A model generated the notes under the pieces. That model searched no databases, was not told the origin of the DNA, and was given only the letters and a program-made list of their open reading frames with translations. Positions 57,777 through 64,000 of a stretch of 64,000 nucleotides of DNA are shown piece after piece (the stretch's first letter is position 1; the number at the start of each line of letters is the position of its first letter). Source of the stretch: Fomitopsis serialis. Lineage: Eukaryota > Basidiomycota > Agaricomycetes > Polyporales > Fomitopsidaceae. Where the stretch lies: positions 186,001-250,000 of the forward strand of contig NW_025954997.1 in the NCBI RefSeq assembly GCF_022376445.1, written 5' to 3'. The translations under genes were made by a program, and so were the position numbers.

Positions 57777-58650
57777 CTACGCCCTGTCCCCACTCGCGAT
57801 CGCCGTCCCATTCGCGTCCACGCCCGCCGTGCCCGTGCCCGCCGCCTGCGCGTGGCCCGTGCCAGCCGCGCCATCAGCGGGCCCGTTGGGCAGGTCGAGC
57901 GAGCCCGCGCGCGCGCGGTCCGCCGCCTGCTGGTGCATCTGCGCGAGCTTCGACTCGCGCACGGCCTGCGGGCACAGCGGGGTCAGCACCGTCCGTGGTC
58001 GCAAATCGCCGGAGGAAGGGAGAGGTCCGCAGAGACGCCGGCTCGTGCGTTCCCTCGGGGGCACGAGCGCCGCGTCGATAGGGACGCGACGACACGGCGG
58101 CGGGGAAGGGTACGGAAACGGACTGGCACTCACGTCGTTCGCGGCCTTCTTCCGCTGCACCTCGTCCACGGACGCCTTGCGCTGCTGCAGGTCCTGCTCG
58201 AGCTGGCCCTCGTGCTGCCGCTTCAGCTGCGCGCCATCAGCGCAACCCGCCGATCAGCAGGAAAGAACGGGAAACGCACCTCGAGCGTCTTGGACGCGTT
58301 CCGCTGCGCCGAGACCGCGTCGTCGTGCTTGTGCTCCGCCTCGTTCAGCGCCTTCGCGCGCGCGTGCTCGCCCTTCACCGCCTTGTCCAGCGCGTGCTGC
58401 GCCTTGTCCGCCGCCTGCCGCACCCGCACCCGCAATCAGCACCCACCCGCGCGCAGCCCACCCGCGGCGCGGCGCGACGCACCTTGATCGACTTCTCGTG
58501 CGTCTTGTCGAGCTTCTTCAGGTCCTTCAGCGCGTGGTCGAAGCTCTTCTGCTCGCCCTTCGCCTCCTTCGCGAGCAGCTTCTCCACCTGCCGCGTCTCC
58601 GCGTCCTCCGGCGCCGCCCCGCCCGACTTGCTCGAAGAAAACAGGCCCAT
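57777..58650 (-). CDS. Small coiled-coil protein, tandem copy 2
   Basis: ATG 58650 gives MGLFSSSKSGGAAPEDAETR, then QVEKLLAKEAKGEQKSFDHA and LKDLKKLDKTHEKSIK before a GTGCGT donor. Following exons have DKAQHALDKAVKGEHARAKA, LNEAEHKHDDAVSAQRNASK, LKRQHEGQLEQDLQQRKASV and AVRESKLAQMHQQAADRARA. The tail LDLPNGPADGAAGTGHAQAA runs to the stop at 57777. It is almost entirely helical and charged, lacks Cys, and has an MGLFSSS start that could be lipid-modified (inference). It is the same gene type as copy 1, head to tail with 394 bp between them. The family is recognisable in basidiomycetes but uncharacterised as far as I know. Confidence 0.82.
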
Positions 58651-58755
58651 CGCTCGATTATAACAGATCCGTAGGTCGTGAAAGGTCGTTAAGAGTGGAA
58701 TGGAGAGAGGGGTGCGGTTGGGATTGTGGTTTGTGTGGAGGAGCGCGGCGGGGCG

Positions 58756-58762
58756 TTATATA
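58756..58762 (-). promoter_or_regulatory. TATA box of coiled-coil copy 2
   Basis: TATATAA on the minus strand lies 106 bp before the ATG at 58650. It is followed by a start-site-compatible region. Confidence 0.6.
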
Positions 58763-58892
58763 CTGCAGCGCGGCGGGTGGCTGGCGGGGCTGGTGACGCG
58801 CGAGGGGAGGCTGGCTGGGGCGCGCGGGGGTGACGTCACGCGTTCCTGTTCCTTCCCTGCCTGTAAAGCTAGACGGTTGCTGTTAGTGTCCC

Positions 58893-58900
58893 GAATGAAC
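58893..58900. repeat. Left target-site duplication of the TIR element
   Basis: GAATGAAC directly precedes the left terminal inverted repeat. The identical octamer follows the right repeat at 61585-61592. Confidence 0.8.
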
Positions 58901-58905
58901 CCCAG

Positions 58906-58933
58906 TGAAAAACGCATCTGCTGGGAGATGCTC
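58906..58933 (+). repeat. Left terminal inverted repeat core
   Basis: 28 nt identical in reverse complement to 61553-61580. Weaker pairing extends further inward through GCTCGGAGCTGC-type words. Confidence 0.9.
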
Positions 58934-59159
58934 TGAGATGCTCGGAGCTGCTCGGTGGGGCCGCTGTCAAAAGGACATCTGCGAGCAGCTCCGAGCAGCC
59001 TGGAGCATGAAATCCGGACTTTTTGCATTTTTCTAGATGCTCGGAGCTGCGCTGAGCGTGAAAATTACGCGTATGCAGCTGGGAGCAGATCCGGGCATAT
59101 TGCTGGATGCTCCTGTATTGCACTAGCTGCCATAAAAATAATACATTTATCGTGTATAC

Positions 59160-59360
59160 GTTGCCCGCATCCTGCGCTGCCCGCGCCCTGCATACCGCGC
59201 CCGCCGCACCCTGCGTACTGCCCGCATACCGCACCCGCCGCCTGCATACCGCGCCCACGCGCTCCCGCCCAACCACCCCGCACACCACCTGCATACTACG
59301 CCCACCCGCTTCCTACGTACTGCGCCCGCCCGCACCCTGCATACTGCACTTGCGCCCGTT
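59160..59360 (+). repeat. Degenerate tandem repeat of about 20 bp
   Basis: Units resemble CCTGCATACYGCGCCCGCCC, recurring roughly nine times with substitutions and length changes. It lies inside the TIR element. Confidence 0.6.
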
Positions 59361-59439
59361 TCACGCCTTCGTCTCACTCGCACGCACCCGCCGCTCTCCG
59401 ACACTTCCGAGTCTTGGCCATTGCACTTGACTTCTTCGC

Positions 59440-59600
59440 CTTCGATTTTCTTGCCTTGAACCGCAGACTTGACGACTTCTGTAGGCATCAACAAAATGTA
59501 AGGGTCACGAGCACTGCAGAGTCCTCCATATGCAAATGGCACGCACGAATAATTGCCTTGAAGTCGGGAACATAATGGGCCTTCTTTCCTGCCGCTCGCT
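59440..59600 (-). other. Possible second captured exon inside the element
   Basis: The minus strand reads LMPTEVVKSAVQGKKIEGEE in one frame and AHYVPDFKAIIRACHLHMED in another, both protein-like. I do not recognise the parent gene, and this may be chance. Confidence 0.25.
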
Positions 59601-59929
59601 GGTGTCATCGGACAAGTATTAGTCTTGCTATCTGCGAATCACAATGTACACTCCGAGACGTACCAAACCATGAGCTTCCTGCTCATACCGCTATTGTGAC
59701 ATTGAGCAGCCTGAGGAGGGCGAGAACTGGTTTGCGGGAGGCGAGCGAAGGTGTGTACATCCGTCCACTTGGAGAGTCGGCAGCGCTGATGAGCGTGGGA
59801 TCCCAGTGGAATAGAACACAAACAGGCCGGGCGCTGTCCCCGGCAGAAGCTTAGTACGCGATCTCTTGCGCCGCACAGCAGAGTGAGTTGTATTCCATCT
59901 CATGCGGGTGCATCACTGACCCGCGACGA

Positions 59930-60790
59930 AGGGCCGGGCCGCCGCAGGAGGATGGAGGTGGGCATACGCTCGGCGAGTCGGAAGCGACGAGGTCGACAGC
60001 ACGTTCATCCCCGACCCCAGCTCTTCCATACGTACGTACACCCCGTATGTCTTCCTCTTTGCAGGTCACCGTCTGCTCATGCTCCTGTGCAGCTCCCGAA
60101 GAAGAGACCGCGATACGGCATCTCACCTTCTGGCGCGACGGCTTCAGTGTCAAGGACGGGGACTTCATGCGCTACGACGACCCCAAATCCTCAACGAGAT
60201 CGACTCTGGGTGCGTATACTCGACATCCACCCGGAACCGTATCGTATGACACTGACTCGTGTTCACGCAGCCGCGCGCCGCCGCACATCCTCAACGTCTC
60301 CCCCGGACAGCCAGTCGAGCTCCGCGTCGTGAAGCAGCTCAGCGACGAGTTCGTGGCGCCGCCCAAGGCGCGCAACGTGTTCTCCGGCGAAGGACACCGC
60401 CTCGGCTCGCCCGTCCCGTGCATCGCGGGCCTCGGCGCGGCCGCGTCTGTCGACATGTTGGGGAGCCTCCCCGTGACCGCAACTGGGAGTGTAGGACTCC
60501 CAAGAGAGCCGAGCGCACGCCGGGCGAGTGTGCGGTCGGCGGAGAGCATCAACACGCGCTTCGAGGTCAACCAGAGCCTGCCGACGATGAGCGCGCAGGT
60601 GCGCCTCGCGGACGAGACGAGGATGGTGTGCCGGATGAACCTGACACACACCGTGGGCGACATCCGCAACTTAATCAACGCGTGGGTGGCTCCGTCTGCC
60701 CGGGGATGTGGGCACCGTCTGATTGATGTGTGTGTAGGTTGCGCCCGAATGGTCCCGCTGGCACTTGCCGCCCGCCTTGGACGGTAGCCT
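59930..60790 (+). pseudogene. Captured Shp1/p47 (SEP-UBX) gene fragment
   Basis: Shp1/p47 proteins are adaptors of the Cdc48/p97 ATPase. The plus strand shows GGGHTLG, then after a one-base frame change EVDSTFIPDPSSS (about 59990-60030). An intron follows (GTACGT..TTTGCAG near 60032-60065). The SEP domain then reads HLTFWRDGFSVKDGDFMRYD, APPHILNVSPGQPVELRVVK and GHRLGSPVP. The UBX part reads RFEVNQSLPTMSAQVRLADE and MNLTHTVGDIRNLINA, and breaks off after a further intron (60690-60738) with RPEW. The N-terminal UBA region and the end of UBX are absent. The frame break and missing ends mean it is not a working cofactor. It lies between the transposon termini, so it looks like transduplicated host sequence. 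Confidence 0.85.
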
Positions 60791-60949
60791 CAAGGCTACC
60801 GTGTGTGACGTGCGCTGTCCGATGCCATCGTATCAGATCAGTATCTACACATGTATAAGTAGACAGGTAAATCAATACGAACCTTAAAAGCGATCCTTAC
60901 AGCGATGTGCATGGGTCCCGCCGCACGAATCATGCGGACGGGTCAATGA

Positions 60950-61200
60950 GCAGGCACTGAATGAGTGGGCCAGCTAGGGAATGAACGGGCGAGTGGGCGA
61001 TCAGCTGAAGTGTGAGCAAGACGTGCGAGCAGGGCAAACAAGGAGGCGGGCGGGCGAGCAAGGTGTGCGCGCAGGCAAAAGGGCACGTGGCAAGTGAGAA
61101 AGATGCATGGACGAGCGAGGAGACACGTAAGCAGATGAGACGGGCATACAGCAGGGCGGGCGAGCGGGCAGTAGACAAGCAGCGGGTGATTGCACACTAG
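60950..61200. repeat. Purine-biased simple sequence within the element
   Basis: Repeated GCGGGCGGGCGAGCA, GTGGGCGA and GAGCGGGCA words on the plus strand. No coding sense. Confidence 0.5.
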
Positions 61201-61552
61201 GTGATGGTGGTGGTAGGAGCATGAGAGAGGGGAGCAGGAAGACGACGACGACCGCCATCGCTGCAAAAAGATTACGTCATACCAGAGCGGGCGGGAGCGT
61301 TAGTGTTATAATGCGCACCGCGCAGTACTTGGTATCGTAAGTGCATAACGCATGCGCAAGGGGGCGGAATTGACAGCGATATCGGAAGGCTACAGCCCCA
61401 ACGTTCTAACTCAGAGGCAAAAGACACTAAGCTCTAACGACGATGAGTTAATTCATTGACAAGCTGTCATTTGGTGATTTCGCTGTAAGCCGTCAGCAGC
61501 TCCGAGCAGATTTGGGCACATTTCAACGACGCGCGCAGCTCCCAGCAGCTTG

Positions 61553-61580
61553 GAGCATCTCCCAGCAGATGCGTTTTTCA
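61553..61580 (-). repeat. Right terminal inverted repeat core
   Basis: Reverse complement of 58906-58933. The element ends at 61584. Confidence 0.9.
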
Positions 61581-61584
61581 TTGG

Positions 61585-61592
61585 GAATGAAC
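61585..61592. repeat. Right target-site duplication of the TIR element
   Basis: GAATGAAC, identical to 58893-58900. Confidence 0.8.
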
Positions 61593-61920
61593 AGTGAATA
61601 GAGTTGGGGCTTACCGAGTTCGTCAGTCGAAAGAACGCGGGACTCCAGCGGGAAAAGGGCGCGCTGTGGGTCGGAACAGACATGTACGTGTTAGGATCAG
61701 GCGGTCTCGAGCGCAAAAAGTAACCAAGCCACTGCTCGCGGTCAATACACACCATCTACGGACGATATGGTGCAGAGCCGGACGCGTCGCAGCTGTGCGA
61801 ATAACAGGACCAGCCCGTTCTCATAGGATGTCAGCGCCTACATTAACTGTACACATAGCGTACGCAGCACACCGCGACTCCGCTCGCGTCCATACCACCC
61901 CCACCTGACCACCGCACGCC
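61593..61920. other. Intergenic between the transposon and the RING gene
   Basis: About 330 bp holding the 3' flank of the RING gene. Nothing else is seen. Confidence 0.5.
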
Positions 61921-63957
61921 TCACCACGCCGCGTCGCCGTACTCATACTCGTCCCCGCTCGCAGGCGCATCGTCGCCGTACACGCTCTCCTCGTCGCCAT
62001 GGCCGTATTGTTCGCCCTCGTCTGCGTCGTCGATCCATGAGCCGGGATGGTCGTCGGCTTCGTCTGCATCTTCGCCCCACGGGCCGGGGTGGTCATCCTC
62101 CACGGCCGCGAACTCGTCGGAGTAGAGGGGGAAATGGTCCGCGTGGGCGGGCGCGTCGTCCTCGTCGGAGTAGACATGGATGGGCGAGGAACTGTGCACG
62201 AAATTGTGCGGAACAGAACCATCATCTCCATATATGATCCTAGCATGAAGAACGTGAGTAATGATTACGGGTCGATGGACTAAGACCTTACCTTTCCCTA
62301 TCAGCCACGGCGTCGGCTAGGCCGCTATCACTGCGAAACAAGGTCAGCATACTCCATTCGAGCACGACAAGGGAAGCCCATACCTGACGGAATGCCCATC
62401 ATCCTCATCGCTCGGGGCATCTTCCTCCTCTTCATCGCTCTCCACGACAAACCGATGGCGCCGCGCAGGAACCGGGGGCACAAAGTCCACGTCCTCCTCC
62501 TCGGACCCAAGGTCGTCTCCGTCCTCATCCGAGCCCACAACCAACGCATCGTCCTCTCCAATCGCGCCTCCTACCGCCAGGTCCTGCCGGAACGGCGGCG
62601 AATGCCGCTCCGCGCCGTCCTCCGCGCCGTCGTCGTCGATGAAGCTGCTCTCATATCCACATTCATCGTCCTCGTCACCGTCCTCGCTCCCGCTCGCGCT
62701 CCCGAGCCCGCCAAACAGGCGGCTCCGTATCATCGGCACGAACCCATGCGCGCCGCCGTACACCACACTCCCGTCCTCGTCGTCCACGTCCGTCACGTCT
62801 TCCTCGTCTATGCCATCGTCGTCCCCGTCCCCCTCCTCCGGCCACGCCCACTCCCCCCTCCGCCGCCCGAACAGGACCCCGTCCAGCCAGTGACCCATCC
62901 CCTCTGCCCTGTCCCCGTCCCCGTCCGACTCCTCGTCCCACCCGTGCGACTCGTCCAACCCAGCATGCTCGTGGTTCCGCGCGTGCCCCGGGTACACCCT
63001 GTCGCACGCGGAGCACATCCCGTCCCAGATCTCGTGCCCGCAGTCGACGCACCGGTAGATCCCGCCGTCCTCCGCGTCGTGCATCCCGAGTATCGTGTGC
63101 AGCGCCGCCGCCGCGGGGGGTGGGTCCGGGAAGAACAGCGGTGCGCCCGCCCCCGCCACGTTCGCGAGCGGCTTCCGGAAGATCCCGTCCCACGGGTCCG
63201 CGCGCTCGTGCGGTGCGTCGGGCGCGTCGGGCGCGGGGGGATTCATCGGCGGGTCCGCGAGGTCGCTCCTGAAGAAGTTGCCGACCATGTCCTTGACCGC
63301 CCAGACCTCGATGGGCCGCTCGCGCAGGACCGCACGGCAGTGCGGGCACGTCTTCTTCCGGAGGAGCGCGGGGAGCACGTCGTGCGGATGTGCGTCGGCT
63401 GGCGGCGACTGGAACCACGCGACGAGGCAGCCATGGCACGCGATGTGCCCGCAGGGCGCGAGCGCGTAGGGTTTGTGCAGCGGGTCGAGGCAGATTTGGC
63501 ACATGAGCGACTGGTGCAGGGTGGAGAGGAGGGTGCGTTGTTTCGAGACGAGCTGGAGATACGGTAATGAGCGAGTGACGCAGAGTGATAGGTTCTGTAC
63601 GTACCTCGGACTTTGCGGCGAGCTGGGCCTTGAGTGACGCCACTTCCGCAGAGAGGGCAGACGTGTCGGGTGACTGCGCCTTCTCCTTCCCTTTCAGAGA
63701 CATAGCAATAGCCTTGACAAAAGTGAATATCCGCGGAATGCAAGGAGTGATGAGAAGCTCACCGGTGGAGACACAGGTCGGGGCTCGGGGCTGGCCGTCT
63801 TGACTGTCGGCGACGATGCAATATGAGGGATACCGTGCGTACTGTTGGCCCCAGCGCTGGTAGACGGGCCTGCGACGAGAGCCATCGCAGCCTTCCTGGC
63901 GCCAGAACGCGACCGCTTTCTCGATAGCCTCGAGCCTGGCACACCAGGCACGGGCAT
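61921..63957 (-). CDS. RING-finger protein with a long acidic C-terminus (putative E3 ubiquitin ligase)
   Basis: Exon 1 from ATG 63957 reads MPVPGVPGSRLSRKRSRSGA, a basic, Ser-rich start. After an intron, exon 2 reads MSLKGKEKAQSPDTSALSAE with a short coiled coil (VASLKAQLAAKSE). The long exon 3 has a C3HC4-type RING: CQICLDP, then CGHIACHGCLVAW, then CPHCRAVL. It recruits an E2 and transfers ubiquitin. A second Cys set (CVDCGHEIWDGMCSACDRVY) may bind another zinc. The rest is strongly acidic with runs of Asp and Glu (for example EEGDGDDDGIDEEDVTDVDD). Two further exons (DSGLADAVADRER, then IIYGDDGSVPHNFVHSSSPI) carry the acidic stretch to the stop at 61921. The arrangement recalls fungal nuclear RING proteins, but I give no name. 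The start lies 43 bp from the window edge, so upstream exons outside are possible. Confidence 0.85.
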
Positions 63958-64000
63958 TGCGAGTACTCGCGGGGCCTCGGTAGTCTCAACGACAGGGTGC

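Larger units (their letters stand above)
58901..61584. mobile_element. hAT-like non-autonomous DNA transposon with a captured gene fragment
   Basis: Terminal inverted repeats begin CCCAGTGAAAAACG on the left and (reverse complement) CCAATGAAAAACG on the right. A stretch of 28 nt is perfectly inverted-identical between 58906-58933 and 61553-61580. Matching 8-bp flanks (GAATGAAC) are the target duplication expected for hAT elements, though KDZ and a few other superfamilies also make 8 bp. Subterminal regions repeat short words such as GCTCGGAGCTGC and GCTGGGAGC in both orientations, typical of hAT transposase-binding ends. I find no transposase. The interior (2.7 kb) holds a broken Shp1/p47 fragment (59930-60790), a degenerate tandem repeat (59160-59360) and purine-biased sequence (60950-61200). 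Confidence 0.8.

Noticed and set aside
59160..59360. Possible CRISPR-like array
   Set aside because: Units are degenerate, contiguous and without unique spacers, and the host is a eukaryote. It is a simple tandem repeat.
62392..63567. Long plus-strand frame (391 codons)
   Set aside because: It is the antisense shadow of the RING-finger exon. Its Val/Pro/Arg-rich translation has no motif.

Overview
This window looks like nuclear DNA of a basidiomycete fungus, most likely an Agaricomycete (mushroom or wood-decay lineage). Genes are split by many short introns of about 45-60 bp (GT..AG, usually GTGAGT or GTAAGT donors). The recognisable families fit such a fungus: fungalysin protease, a HECT-like protein, a small cysteine-rich secreted protein, an aromatic amino acid decarboxylase, Cdc48-cofactor sequence and PQ-loop membrane protein. 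No species is claimed.

Layout. 1-15.6 kb is GC-rich and mostly broken: unnamed relics, one good gene (4323-5927, 2OG-Fe(II)-oxygenase-like), two dihydrolipoyl dehydrogenase fragments, and a decayed fungalysin gene fused at its 3' end to one of them. 15.8-19.3 kb (minus) holds a HECT-like gene with two probable frameshifts. 20.7-46.0 kb is a cluster of eight paralogous genes (called A-H here) for nuclear-looking coiled-coil proteins, seven on the plus strand and the last inverted. A full aromatic L-amino-acid decarboxylase gene (41.0-43.05 kb, minus) and two 3'-truncated-gene copies of it lie among them. The copies travel with the coiled-coil genes in a duplicated unit of about 3.7 kb. 46-51.5 kb is gene-poor with a local duplication. 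51.5-52.1 kb is a small secreted protein gene with a TATA box. 53.9-56.1 kb has a PQ-loop gene and a decayed copy. 56.6-58.65 kb has two tandem coiled-coil protein genes. 58.9-61.6 kb is a transposon with terminal inverted repeats, an 8-bp target duplication and a captured, broken Shp1/p47 (SEP-UBX) fragment. 61.9-63.96 kb (minus) encodes an acidic RING-finger protein.

The most notable feature is the eight-gene family. Members share an exon-modular N-terminal coiled coil, a variable linker, two conserved C-terminal modules (W/Y-x-G-x-F/H-R/K-C and C-x-x-L/M-x-x-V/I-G-x-N) and a Lys/Arg-rich tail. I cannot assign it to a characterised system. It looks like a fast-expanding, tandemly duplicated accessory family. 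All exon boundaries were read by eye from splice consensus and paralogue comparison, so expect errors of a few bases.
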